Shown one piece after another: positions 34,455-42,452 of a stretch of 64,000 nt of DNA; position 1 is the first letter of the stretch; each line of letters begins with the position of its first letter. The stretch spans positions 616,401 through 680,400 of the forward strand of contig CAVUSJ010000002.1 of the NCBI GenBank assembly GCA_963744105.1. Direction: 5' to 3'. This DNA is from DASUPK01 sp963744105 (lineage in GTDB: Bacteria > Actinomycetota > Thermoleophilia > Solirubrobacterales > 70-9). The notes below the pieces were generated by a model. It did not search any database and was not told the DNA's origin. It was given only the letters and a program-made list of their open reading frames with translations. The position numbers and the translations under genes were made by a program.

Positions 34455-35156
34455 ATGAAGACCAAGCTCACAGCCCTCCTCGTCACCGGCGCCGCCCTCG
34501 TGGCGGGCGTCGCGGCCGCGCATGCCGCGCCGATCCCGGTGGCGAGCTACACGTTCCAGGGCCAGGATGACGTCAATGCGTTCCAGAACGTCGGCACGAG
34601 CGGCTGCAAGCGCTCCTGGGTGAAGAACCAGGCCCTAGGACTCACCGTCGGCAAGGCGGGAAGCACCTGCACCTTCCGCTCCTCGGTCGTCGGCGATTCG
34701 AGCAGCCAGTACTCGGACCAGGGCATGGTCGCGACCGCTACGGTCGGCGGTGGCGGCAAGAAGGCCGTGGCGAAGTCGCTGGTCGGTATCGGGGTCCGGT
34801 ACAGCAGCAGCGCGAGTTACGTGCTGCGCGTCCTCCCCAACAAGCACAAGTGGCAGTACTTCCGCGATCCGAAGGGCCCGGCGGGCCCCAAGCTCGAGTC
34901 CTCGGGCAGCGGCAAGTTCGTCAAGATCGCCTCCAAGCCGAACGTGATCACACTCCGCGCCTTCTCGCTCGGGGGGACCAGCACCAGCGTGATCGGCTCG
35001 GTCAACGGGACCAACGTGGTCTCGCTCACCGACTCGAGCGCGGATCAGCCCGACGGCCGCCAGACGGTCCTCGTCTCCGGCGTCAAGGGCGGATCCGGGA
35101 CCGGCGTCATGGGCGTGTTCGACAACGTCACCGTCCAGGTCCCGAACCCCTTCTAG
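34455..35156 (+). CDS. Secreted protein of unknown function
   Basis: A 233-residue exported protein with a clear signal peptide (MKTKLTALLVTGAALVAGVA, cleavage near AHA-AP). The mature part resembles concanavalin/laminin-G-like beta-sandwiches in its strand pattern (VASYTFQG, GKFVKIASKPN, FDNVTVQVPNP), as in family-16-hydrolase-like or LamG proteins, but no active-site motif is visible. It is divergent from ecm. Confidence 0.7.
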   Translation: MKTKLTALLVTGAALVAGVAAAHAAPIPVASYTFQGQDDVNAFQNVGTSGCKRSWVKNQALGLTVGKAGSTCTFRSSVVGDSSSQYSDQGMVATATVGGGGKKAVAKSLVGIGVRYSSSASYVLRVLPNKHKWQYFRDPKGPAGPKLESSGSGKFVKIASKPNVITLRAFSLGGTSTSVIGSVNGTNVVSLTDSSADQPDGRQTVLVSGVKGGSGTGVMGVFDNVTVQVPNPF

Positions 35157-35205
35157 GGGCACGGAATCTTTCCGGCGCCCCGGCGCGATCCTCTACCTTG
35201 CGCCC

Positions 35206-35496
35206 GTGGCAACGACCACGGTTGAGCGTCCCAAGGCAGCCGGCCCGGACGAGGGAGTTGGCGGCAACTGGATGGTGATCGTCCTCAACGACGACCACAA
35301 CACCTTCGACCACGTCGCCAAGACCCTCTCCCGAGTGATCCCAGGCATCTCGCTCGACGGCGGCTACCGCTTCGCGGACACGATCCACAACCGCGGCCAG
35401 GCCGCGGTCTGGACCGGGCCCAGGGAGCCGGCCGAGCTCTATTGGGAGCAGCTGCAGCACGCGGGCCTCACGATGGCGCCGCTCGAGCAGCACTAG
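35206..35496 (+). CDS. clpS: ATP-dependent Clp protease adaptor ClpS
   Basis: A 96-residue ClpS: after a variable N-terminus comes WMVIVLNDDHNTFDHVAKTL, whose Asn-Asp-Asp forms part of the N-degron pocket. ClpS hands N-end-rule substrates to ClpA/ClpC. The start is GTG 35206. clpA/clpC is not in the window. The C-terminal half is somewhat divergent from classical ClpS. Confidence 0.88.
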   Translation: MATTTVERPKAAGPDEGVGGNWMVIVLNDDHNTFDHVAKTLSRVIPGISLDGGYRFADTIHNRGQAAVWTGPREPAELYWEQLQHAGLTMAPLEQH

Positions 35497-35509
35497 CGGC
35501 CGCCATTCT

Positions 35510-36283
35510 CTACTTCTTGGTGGGCGAGTCCTGAATCAGCGTGTTGTTGCCCGGCCCGCCGTTGAGGCGGTCCTTGCCGGGACCGCCGATCAGCTGGTCC
35601 GGCCCGGGACCGCCGAACAGGCGGTCATTGCCGGCGCCGCCGCCGATCAGGTCGGCGCCCGCCGCTCCGATCAGGAGATCGTCGCCTGAGTTGCCGCTGA
35701 GCAGGTCGTCGTCGGGGCCCGCGTTCAGCTTGTCGTTGCCCGAGCTGCCGACCAGGATGTCGCGTCCGGCTCCGGCCGCCGCGGTGTCGTTGCCGGCGCC
35801 GGCCTGCAGGCTGTCGCGGAAGCGGCCACCGCTCATGCGGTCGTCGCCGGTGCCGGCGAGAACCAGGTTGAAGGCGGAGCGCCCGCCCGCGTAGCGGTCG
35901 TTCCCGGGACCCAGGTCCGCGGCTGCGCCAGTGCCGTGGCCGAACCCGCCCGGCAGGTCACGCTGGCCGAAGCCGTTGTCGGGCCCGACCCCGGAGAGGT
36001 CGACACGGTCGTTGCCGGCGCCGCTCACTACGTCCACCTCGGAGACCTTCGAGCAGGCGACGGCGCCCGTGCGCGGGTTCTTCCCGTCCACCTTGACCAG
36101 GCCCCCAGTGCAGACGACCTTGATGTGGTCGGAGCCCTTGCCGCCGCTAACGGTCAGCAGGCTCCCGCTGAGCGAGCCGCGCACCTTCGCCTGCGCCGCG
36201 GCGGGCGCGAGGAGGAGGGCCGCGGCGAGGGCCGCGGGCAGCGCGAGGCGCAGCGATGGGCGACGGGAGAGCTTCACTGGCAT
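35510..36283 (-). CDS. Secreted RTX-type repeat protein
   Basis: A 257-residue exported protein: signal peptide (RLALPAALAAALLLAPAAAQA), then degenerate and regular RTX nonapeptides (GAGNDRVDLSG, GGAGNDRLFGGPGPDQLIGG). It likely binds calcium outside the cell. Shorter than the 681-residue RTX protein at 18994-21039, without a repeat-free domain. Last gene of the ccr-led minus-strand run. Confidence 0.82.
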   Translation of the reverse strand: MPVKLSRRPSLRLALPAALAAALLLAPAAAQAKVRGSLSGSLLTVSGGKGSDHIKVVCTGGLVKVDGKNPRTGAVACSKVSEVDVVSGAGNDRVDLSGVGPDNGFGQRDLPGGFGHGTGAAADLGPGNDRYAGGRSAFNLVLAGTGDDRMSGGRFRDSLQAGAGNDTAAAGAGRDILVGSSGNDKLNAGPDDDLLSGNSGDDLLIGAAGADLIGGGAGNDRLFGGPGPDQLIGGPGKDRLNGGPGNNTLIQDSPTKK

Positions 36284-36305
36284 AGATGGAACACTGCGTC
36301 CGAGG

Positions 36306-36947
36306 CTAAGTAGCTGCGCGTCTCTTCTTGCAGCGGTGCTTCTTCCCGTGCTTCCTGCACTTCTTCTTCGCCGGCGCCGCGGACGCGTCCACGACCTCGC
36401 AATCGACCAGAGAGTCCGTCCCGAGGGTGTCGGTCTGGACGGCGTCGACGCTGGGACCACAGTCCGCGTGGTCGGCCTTGCCATTCCGCAGCAGCAGGAT
36501 GTCGCTGCCGTAGCTGCCGATGACCGAGCTCGCCATCGGCCCCGCATTCAGGACGTCCCCGTCGACCCCGCCGTCGAGGACGTTCGGCTGGCTGATTCCG
36601 GTGAATCCCGCGCCCGGGCTCACCCTGCTGAGGTCGATCAGGTCGGCGCCGTAGTTCCCGGTCACGACGATGCGCGAGGGCGCTCCGCAGGCCACCCCGG
36701 TGTCGAACGTGCCGACGGGGGTGTCGTTGACGTCGTAGTCGAAGCGGGCGGTGCCGCCCGAGCAGAAGACCGAGAACTTCTCGGGATCGTCGGTGCACGG
36801 AGAGCTCCCGGAGATGGACAGGGTTCCCGCCGCGATGGTGATCGTGGGCGCCTGGCAGGGCGCGGCCGCGGCCCGCTTCGGCGATCCACCTGCCAGCAGC
36901 GCGCCGACCGTGATCAACCCCGCGAGTGCGAGGAGGGGGCGGATCAC
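36306..36947 (-). CDS. Secreted degenerate-RTX protein
   Basis: A 213-residue exported protein with a signal peptide (LLALAGLITVGALLAGG) and four or more Cys in the mature part. The middle has RTX-like but irregular repeats (GNYGADLIDLSRV, GSYGSDILLLRNG) and the C-terminus is very basic (KKCRKHGKKHRCKKRR). GTG 36947 overlaps the stop of the preceding small gene (GTGA). Function unknown. Confidence 0.75.
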   Translation of the reverse strand: MIRPLLALAGLITVGALLAGGSPKRAAAAPCQAPTITIAAGTLSISGSSPCTDDPEKFSVFCSGGTARFDYDVNDTPVGTFDTGVACGAPSRIVVTGNYGADLIDLSRVSPGAGFTGISQPNVLDGGVDGDVLNAGPMASSVIGSYGSDILLLRNGKADHADCGPSVDAVQTDTLGTDSLVDCEVVDASAAPAKKKCRKHGKKHRCKKRRAAT

Positions 36948-37294
36948 TCGCCCGCGATCAGGGTGTGCCAGACCGGGAGGAGGGGCTTGTTGTAGTAGTT
37001 GAGCGCTTCCTCGCGCAGAGCCGCGATCTCATCCGAGTACCAGTAGCGCTCGAAGTCCTCGTGGCTGTCCCAGACCGAGGCCTGGCGGAAGTGCAGCGGG
37101 TCCTCGACGTTGCGGGTCAGCGACCAGCCCTTGGCGCCGAAGGCCATCGCGCGCGCGGCGCCGGGCTCCCAGATCTCGTACCAGCGCTCGGCCCGGAAGG
37201 GATGTGTGTGCCAGTCGATGTAGACGATCTCGAGGGTCGCGGTGTCGACCGACGGCTGCTCCCAACTGCCCTGTGCCTGCTCCGGAGTGCTCAC
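36944..37294 (-). CDS. Conserved small protein coupled to ccr
   Basis: A 116-residue soluble protein (LEIVYIDWHTHPFRAERWYE, WDSHEDFERYWYSDEIAALREE). The pattern suggests a ferredoxin-like alpha/beta barrel such as the EthD or antibiotic-monooxygenase type, but this is weak. Its GTG start at 37294 overlaps the ccr stop as GTGA, so it is translated together with crotonyl-CoA carboxylase/reductase. Function unknown. Confidence 0.7.
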   Translation of the reverse strand: MSTPEQAQGSWEQPSVDTATLEIVYIDWHTHPFRAERWYEIWEPGAARAMAFGAKGWSLTRNVEDPLHFRQASVWDSHEDFERYWYSDEIAALREEALNYYNKPLLPVWHTLIAGE

Positions 37295-38547
37295 GCGCCG
37301 ACCTCCGCCCGGATCGCGCCCGGGCCGTCCTCTTCCTTGCCCTCGTCCTCGCTGGTCGCGCCGACCAGGATCGAGATCTTCCCGAGGTGCTTGTTCTCGT
37401 GGAGCAGCTGGTGGGCCTCCGCGACGCCCTCGAAGCCCATCACGCGCCAGAGGACCGGCTGGACCTTGCCCTCCGCCATCAGGTCGTTCGCGCGCATGCA
37501 CTCGTAGGCGTTGGCGAAGTGCGAGCCGATGATCTGCTTCTGGCGCATCCACAGGTAGCGGACGTCGAAGTCGAGCGTGTAGCCGGAGGTCGCGCCGCAG
37601 ATCACGACCTTGCCGAACGGCTTCACCACGAACACCGAGGTCGGGAAGGTCGCCTTGCCGACGTGCTCGAAGACGATGTCGGGCGAGTCGCCGAGTATCT
37701 CCTTGACCTTCTTGGCGAAGCCGCGCGACTCCTTGAAGCGGGCCTTCTCCTGGTCGGGTGTCTCGTCTCCGGTCCGCATCATCCCCGAGAACTCGTTCCG
37801 GTTGATGTAGTCGACGGCGCCGAGCCGCTTGACCAGCTCGCCCTTCTCGTCGGAGGAGACGACGCCGACCGCGTTCGCGCCGGCCGCCTTGCAGAGCTGA
37901 ACGGCGAAGACGCCGAGGCCGCCGGCGGCGCCCCAGATCAGCACGTTGTGCCCGGCCTGGAGCTTGCACTGGTCCATCAGCATCCGGTAGGCGGTGAAGT
38001 AGGTGAGCCCGTAGGCGGAGGACTCCGCCCAGGAGAGGTTCTTCGGCTTCGGCAGCAGCTGCTGGGCCTGCACCTTCGTGAACTGGGCGAACGAGCCCCA
38101 GGTCGTCTCGTAGCCCCAGATCTGCTGGCTGGGAGCGGCGAGCGGGTCCAGGCCGTGCACCTCGACGTCCTCGTAGGAGGCCTGGTTGCAGTGGATCACG
38201 ACCTCGTCGCCCGGCTTCCACTTGGTGACGCCCTCGCCGACCTTCCAGACGATCCCCGACGCGTCCGAGCCGCCGATGTGGTGGCTGTACTCGGGGTGGT
38301 CGCCGTAGCCGAAGACCGAGACCGGCTTGCCGAGAGCGGCCCAGACGTTGTTGAAGTTGACCCCGGCCGCCATCACGCGGACGATCACCTCGAAGGCGCC
38401 GGGCTCCGGCACCTCGATCTCCTCGACCTGGAAGGCGTCCTTCGGCTCGCCTTCGCGCTCCTGGCGAATGACCCAGGCGGCCATCTTCTCGGGCAGCTCG
38501 CCCGGCTGGACATCGAGCTTGGATACGTCGGCGATCTCTACGGCCAA
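37291..38547 (-). CDS. ccr: Crotonyl-CoA carboxylase/reductase
   Basis: A 418-residue MDR-superfamily enzyme that reductively carboxylates crotonyl-CoA to ethylmalonyl-CoA with NADPH and CO2, the committed step of the ethylmalonyl-CoA pathway. Diagnostic segments: VMAAGVNFNNVWAALGKPVS, HHIGGSDASGIVWKVGEGV, the nucleotide loop WGAAGGLGVFAVQLCKAAGA and FEHVGKATFPTSVFV. The start is taken as TTG 38547, because GGGAG lies 5 bases before it and no ATG or GTG gives the family N-terminus. Length is near the usual 430-450. Followed by coupled small and secreted-protein genes. Confidence 0.93.
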   Translation of the reverse strand: MAVEIADVSKLDVQPGELPEKMAAWVIRQEREGEPKDAFQVEEIEVPEPGAFEVIVRVMAAGVNFNNVWAALGKPVSVFGYGDHPEYSHHIGGSDASGIVWKVGEGVTKWKPGDEVVIHCNQASYEDVEVHGLDPLAAPSQQIWGYETTWGSFAQFTKVQAQQLLPKPKNLSWAESSAYGLTYFTAYRMLMDQCKLQAGHNVLIWGAAGGLGVFAVQLCKAAGANAVGVVSSDEKGELVKRLGAVDYINRNEFSGMMRTGDETPDQEKARFKESRGFAKKVKEILGDSPDIVFEHVGKATFPTSVFVVKPFGKVVICGATSGYTLDFDVRYLWMRQKQIIGSHFANAYECMRANDLMAEGKVQPVLWRVMGFEGVAEAHQLLHENKHLGKISILVGATSEDEGKEEDGPGAIRAEVGA

Positions 38548-38642
38548 TGTGACTCCCGCGTTGGTGACGGTGGACGCGTGGATCGTAGTCAACCGTCCCT
38601 CGTCAGGTTCCCGTCCGGTTCCCCGACTACGTTCGAAGATCC

Positions 38643-39992
38643 ATGGAAGCGTCCGAAAAGCCACAGCTGCCGCTCGAGCCCGAGGGATCCGGCTCCGTCC
38701 GCCTGGTCGGGGACCGGATCGTGATCGAGGACCTGACGATCGCGGACGAGCAGACCGCGCGGGTCGCCCGCGAGCGCGCGGAGGCGGGGGAGGAGCCCGC
38801 GAAGACGATCCGGCGCGCAGTCGAGATCGGCGCCCGCGTCCTCGACCGCGAGGAGACGGCCGTCGAGGTCGACTACGTGCGGCGTGAGTTCGAGCAGGTG
38901 ACGAGCGCGCATCGTGAGTCGATCGAGACGAAGAACCGCGAGGCCGTAGAGCGGATCGAGGAGGGCCTGCGCCGCGCCCTCGGGGGCGAGGATGCCTCAG
39001 GCGCCCTGGGCGAGGCCCTCGAGTCGCACAGCACCGAGCTCTCCGAGCAGATCGCCTCGACCTTCGGCGAGGACCGCGAGGGCGCAGTCCAGGCCCAGAT
39101 CAAGCGGATGCTGGAGGAGCGCGACGAGGAGTTCATGCGCCGCCTCTCCGCCGAGGACGAGCGCAACCCCCTCGGGCCGATGCTGGCGAGCCTGCGCAGC
39201 TGGGCGAAGGAGCGCAAGGAGGACCAGGACTCCCGCGACACGAAGCTCGAGGAGAAACTGGATGACCTGCTGGCAAAGGCGGCTGAGCTGGCCGGCCTCG
39301 AGCAGGGCCAGGAGGCGGTCGCGGAGGCCGAGGCAGCCGGCACGCGCAAGGGGCGGAGCTTCGAGGACCGCGTCGACCGCGCCCTGGAGGGGATCGCGGC
39401 GACCCGCGGCGACGCCTCGTCCCACACGGGCGGGGAGGGCGCCGAGGGCGGCGGCAGGAAGGGCGACACGCTGATCGAGCTGGGCGCCGCCTCCGGGCCC
39501 TCGCAGGGGCGCATCGTGTTCGAGGCCAAGGACAAGAAGCTCTCGAAGAACGACGCCTGGAAGGAGCTCAACGAGGCGATGGCGGCCCGCGCGGCCTCAT
39601 TCGCCGTCCTGGTCGTTGCGGGCGAGGAGCGCGTGCCGTCGGGACGCGAGACGCTGGTCGAGTACGAGGGCAACAAGCTGATCGTGGCGGTCGACCGCGA
39701 GGAGCCCGAGAGCCTCGCCCTCGAGGTGGCCTACCGGCTCGCGGCGGCGCGGGTCGCGATGGCGCGGGAGCGGGATCTGACCGTGGACGCCGCCGCCGTG
39801 CGTGACGCGGGCGCCGAGGCCGTGCACTGTCTGAAGCAGGCCCAGGCGATTCGCTCGACGCTCACCGGGATCAAGACGAGCTCCGACAAGGCCCGCGCGA
39901 CGCTCGACGAGATGGTCGAGGCCGTCAGGGCGCGCCTGGAGCGGATCGAGTCGCTGATCGAGGTTGCGGATTCGCCGGACGGAGCGGGTTAA
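38643..39992 (+). CDS. Coiled-coil protein with putative PD-(D/E)XK nuclease domain
   Basis: A 449-residue protein. Residues about 40-240 are charged, predicted coiled coil. Residues about 245-370 carry SFEDRVDRALEGIAATRGD, GDTLIELGA and GRIVFEAKDKKLSKNDAWKEL: a Glu, an Asp and an ExK spaced as in PD-(D/E)XK nuclease-fold proteins, including DUF2130-like ones. A final helical part follows (SDKARATLDEMVEAVRARLERI). It may be a DNA-end or restriction-type nuclease, or an inactive member. No methylase or defence partner is adjacent. Confidence 0.7.
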   Translation: MEASEKPQLPLEPEGSGSVRLVGDRIVIEDLTIADEQTARVARERAEAGEEPAKTIRRAVEIGARVLDREETAVEVDYVRREFEQVTSAHRESIETKNREAVERIEEGLRRALGGEDASGALGEALESHSTELSEQIASTFGEDREGAVQAQIKRMLEERDEEFMRRLSAEDERNPLGPMLASLRSWAKERKEDQDSRDTKLEEKLDDLLAKAAELAGLEQGQEAVAEAEAAGTRKGRSFEDRVDRALEGIAATRGDASSHTGGEGAEGGGRKGDTLIELGAASGPSQGRIVFEAKDKKLSKNDAWKELNEAMAARAASFAVLVVAGEERVPSGRETLVEYEGNKLIVAVDREEPESLALEVAYRLAAARVAMARERDLTVDAAAVRDAGAEAVHCLKQAQAIRSTLTGIKTSSDKARATLDEMVEAVRARLERIESLIEVADSPDGAG

Positions 39993-40077
39993 TTTGACTG
40001 CCCGGAAATTCCGTCCAACCGCCGGCCCGGGGATCATGTCTCCGGTGTCCGAGGACGAAAGAGAGAACAGAGCACGC

Positions 40078-40296
40078 ATGGAAGCGTCCGAGAACACAGG
40101 GCTCCCTCCGCGGGGGGGCGGTGGGGCTGGCCTGCATCGCATCGACCCGGCCCGCGTCGCGCACACGCTCCGATCACCGGAGCATGCCGGTGGCTACGCG
40201 CGGCTCGAGGTGATGCTCAACAGCGTGCTGCCGCGGCTGGTGGCTACGGAAGCAGCAGGTCGTTTCGGCCCGAGGGGCGCTCAGGGCCGACAGTGA
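40078..40296 (+). CDS. Possible small gene or gene remnant
   Basis: A 72-codon frame starting MEASENTGLPPRGGGG. Fifteen bases at its start (CATGGAAGCGTCCGA) are identical to the start of the nuclease-like gene at 38643, which suggests a partial duplication. Its last about 50 bp overlap the converging lipoprotein gene, where the codons look like antisense. Coding status is doubtful. Confidence 0.3.
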   Translation: MEASENTGLPPRGGGGAGLHRIDPARVAHTLRSPEHAGGYARLEVMLNSVLPRLVATEAAGRFGPRGAQGRQ

Positions 40297-40654
40297 AGTC
40301 GAAGGGCCGCACGGCGATCCCGTCGGCGCTCGCCTCGTAGCTACCGGTCTTGATCGCGACCTTCAGGGTCTCGGCGTCCCCTGGAGCGATCGCGTCCGAG
40401 GTCGCGCTGACCGGTCCATGAATCGCCAGGCTGCCGGTCTGGTTGCTCAGGTTCGCGATCGTGAAGTTGACCAGGCCAGCGCCGAACTCCTTCGGCGAGA
40501 CGCCGACCCCGTCGCTCGCGATCTTCACGCTGACCTCGGCGGGGATCGGCGGGCGGGGATCGTTCTTGAAGTCGTTCCGCCCGCAGCCCGCGACGACGAG
40601 TGCGACCAGCAACGTGGCCGACAGAAGCAGCGCTCTGCCCCTCCTCCGCAGCAT
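40244..40654 (-). CDS. Small lipoprotein
   Basis: A 136-residue lipoprotein: lipobox LVVAGC with acylated Cys at residue 24. The mature part is a single beta domain (EVSVKIASDGVGVSPKEFGA, LVNFTIANLSNQTGSLAIHG) that resembles the cupredoxin-like fold, but no copper-ligand set is apparent. Located 41 bp after YgfZ on the same strand. Function unknown. Confidence 0.8.
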   Translation of the reverse strand: MLRRRGRALLLSATLLVALVVAGCGRNDFKNDPRPPIPAEVSVKIASDGVGVSPKEFGAGLVNFTIANLSNQTGSLAIHGPVSATSDAIAPGDAETLKVAIKTGSYEASADGIAVRPFDFTVGPERPSGRNDLLLP

Positions 40655-40695
40655 CGCCGAGGAATCTAGCCGAACAGCGGGACGCGCAGCGGCAC

Positions 40696-41655
40696 TCAGG
40701 CGTCGAAGGGGACCTCGACCACCTCGGCGGTGGCCGAGCCATCGCCGATCGCGAGCCGCTCGCCCTCGGCGGCCTCGCGGCGGACGATCGCGAGGGCGAT
40801 CGGGCCGTGGGCGGGGGAGAGGCAGGCGGTGCCGATGGTCCCGACCTCCTTCTCGCCGAGGAGGAGGGGGTCGCCGTGCGAGGCGGGGGCACTGAGGCGC
40901 AGGCCGCGCAGCGACCGATTGGGTTTGCCGCGGTAGTGCAGCCGCGCGACCGGCTCCTGGCCGATGTAGCAGCCCTTCTCGAAGTCGACCGCCCGCTCGA
41001 CGATTCCGGCCTCCGCGGGCATGTGCTCGGAGGACATGTCGAGCCCGAATCTGGGCCTGCCGGACTCGACGCGGACGATCTCCGCCGCCTCCTCGCTCAC
41101 GCGGACGGCGCCGGCGGAGCCGAGGGCGGCCTCGACCGCCTCGGCGTCCTCGGTCTTCGCGATCAGATCGATGCCGACGTCCGTGGCGACGCCGAGGACG
41201 TCGGCGCCATCCCACTGGCGAAGGCGCTGGGCGTGCTCGGGGCCGAGCCCCTCGAATCCTGCGAGCTCGCCCGACCGGGGGCCGATCAGCGAGCCGATCG
41301 TCCAGCGGTCGGTCACGTCGTCGATCTGGACCTCGCGGCCGATGCTGTAGGTGCGCAGGTGCTTGAGGACACCCTCCGCGGCGACGGGCTCGAGGTCGAG
41401 CCACAGGTCGCCGTTCTCGAGGCGCAGGACCCGCATGTCCGAGGCCAGGTGGCCCTTGCGGTCGAGCAGCGCCGCGTAGCAACCGGCACCGGGCTCGAGC
41501 GCCTCGATGTCGTTCGTGAGCTGGCCCTGCAGATACTCGGCGCCGTCGGGCCCGGTGATGAGCAGACAGGCCCGGTCCCTGACCAGGAAGCCCGCCTCCT
41601 CGCGCAGGGCGCGGTACTGCCCGTCGAGCTCCACCTGCGTCGCGGTCTCGGCCAC
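40696..41655 (-). CDS. ygfZ: YgfZ/GcvT-family folate-binding protein
   Basis: A 319-residue protein with the YgfZ signature KGCYIGQEPVARLHYRGKPN and the N-terminal FLVRDRACLLITGPDGAEYL. YgfZ proteins bind folate and help iron-sulfur enzymes such as MiaB; the Cys in KGCYxGQE is functionally important. It is divergent from the DtxR-family regulator, sharing a 74-bp gap that holds the candidate operator. Confidence 0.92.
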   Translation of the reverse strand: MAETATQVELDGQYRALREEAGFLVRDRACLLITGPDGAEYLQGQLTNDIEALEPGAGCYAALLDRKGHLASDMRVLRLENGDLWLDLEPVAAEGVLKHLRTYSIGREVQIDDVTDRWTIGSLIGPRSGELAGFEGLGPEHAQRLRQWDGADVLGVATDVGIDLIAKTEDAEAVEAALGSAGAVRVSEEAAEIVRVESGRPRFGLDMSSEHMPAEAGIVERAVDFEKGCYIGQEPVARLHYRGKPNRSLRGLRLSAPASHGDPLLLGEKEVGTIGTACLSPAHGPIALAIVRREAAEGERLAIGDGSATAEVVEVPFDA

Positions 41656-41702
41656 GAGGCGATTGTAGGTAGCGGCACCGGCGGGCAGGAGCCGTCCGAG
41701 AG

Positions 41703-41716
41703 TTAGCCATGCCTAA
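41703..41716. promoter_or_regulatory. Candidate DtxR/MntR-type operator
   Basis: TTAGCCATGCCTAA is a near-perfect palindrome with TTAG/CTAA arms as in DtxR/IdeR/MntR boxes. It sits between ygfZ and the DtxR-family gene, 13 bases before the preferred ATG (41730), so autoregulation of the mntR-like/mntH operon by metal is plausible. It covers the alternative ATG at 41709, which argues against that start. Confidence 0.55.
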
Positions 41717-41729
41717 ATTCGGAGTTCGC

Positions 41730-42452
41730 ATGTGCTTCAATATTGCGATGCCGGTCCAGGCGCACAACGCCCACCCGAAGCGCCGCACCAATGAGGGCGC
41801 CGAGAACTACGCCAAGGCGATCTACGAGCTGCAGGGGAAGGGGGGAAAGCCGGTGCGAACGACGGACGTCGCCCAGCGCCTCGGTGTCGCGCCGGCGTCG
41901 GCCTCCGGGATGCTTCGGCGGCTCGCCGACGAGGGGGTGGTCTCCTATCAGCGCTACCACGGCGCCCGCCTGACGCCCGAGGGCGAGCGCATCGCCCTCG
42001 AGACGATTCGCCACCACCGGCTGATCGAGCTCTTCCTGGCGGAGGTCCTTGGGATGCCCTGGGACCGCGTGCACGAGGAGGCCGAGGTCCTCGAGCACCA
42101 CATCTCCGAGGAGCTCGAGGAGCTGATCGCCGCCAAGCTGGGGCAGCCCGCGCTCGATCCCCACGGCGACCCGATCCCCGACCGCGACCTGGCGATCAGC
42201 GCGGACGACTCGGTGCCGCTGACCGAGCTCGACGCAGGAGAGAGGGGGGTGTTCACGCGGGTCTCCGACAGCGACGCGTCGATGCTGCGCTACCTGACCG
42301 AGCGCTCGATCCAGCCCGGGGCGCGGCTCACGGTCAAGGGAAGGGAGCCCTTCGGGGGGCCCGTGATGGTCGAGATCGAGGGTCGGACCCATTCCCTGGG
42401 CCCCGAGCTCGCGGCGAGCATGAGCATCGAGCGCCAGGGGGGCGAGGGATGA
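41730..42452 (+). CDS. DtxR-family metal-dependent regulator (MntR/IdeR-like)
   Basis: A 240-residue repressor: winged helix (GAENYAKAIYELQGKGG, TTDVAQRLGVAPASASGMLR), dimerisation and metal domain (HHRLIELFLAEVLGMPWDRVHEEAEVLEHHISEE, with the His/Glu ligands) and a C-terminal FeoA/SH3-like domain. ATG 41730 is preferred because GGAG lies 5 bases upstream; ATG 41709 lies within the candidate operator. It overlaps the Nramp transporter gene by ATGA, so manganese is the likely effector, although iron cannot be excluded. Confidence 0.9.
   Translation: MCFNIAMPVQAHNAHPKRRTNEGAENYAKAIYELQGKGGKPVRTTDVAQRLGVAPASASGMLRRLADEGVVSYQRYHGARLTPEGERIALETIRHHRLIELFLAEVLGMPWDRVHEEAEVLEHHISEELEELIAAKLGQPALDPHGDPIPDRDLAISADDSVPLTELDAGERGVFTRVSDSDASMLRYLTERSIQPGARLTVKGREPFGGPVMVEIEGRTHSLGPELAASMSIERQGGEG

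Noticed and set aside
35520..35900. Second block of short periodic sequence
   Set aside because: Also encodes RTX nonapeptides of the secreted protein at 35510-36283.
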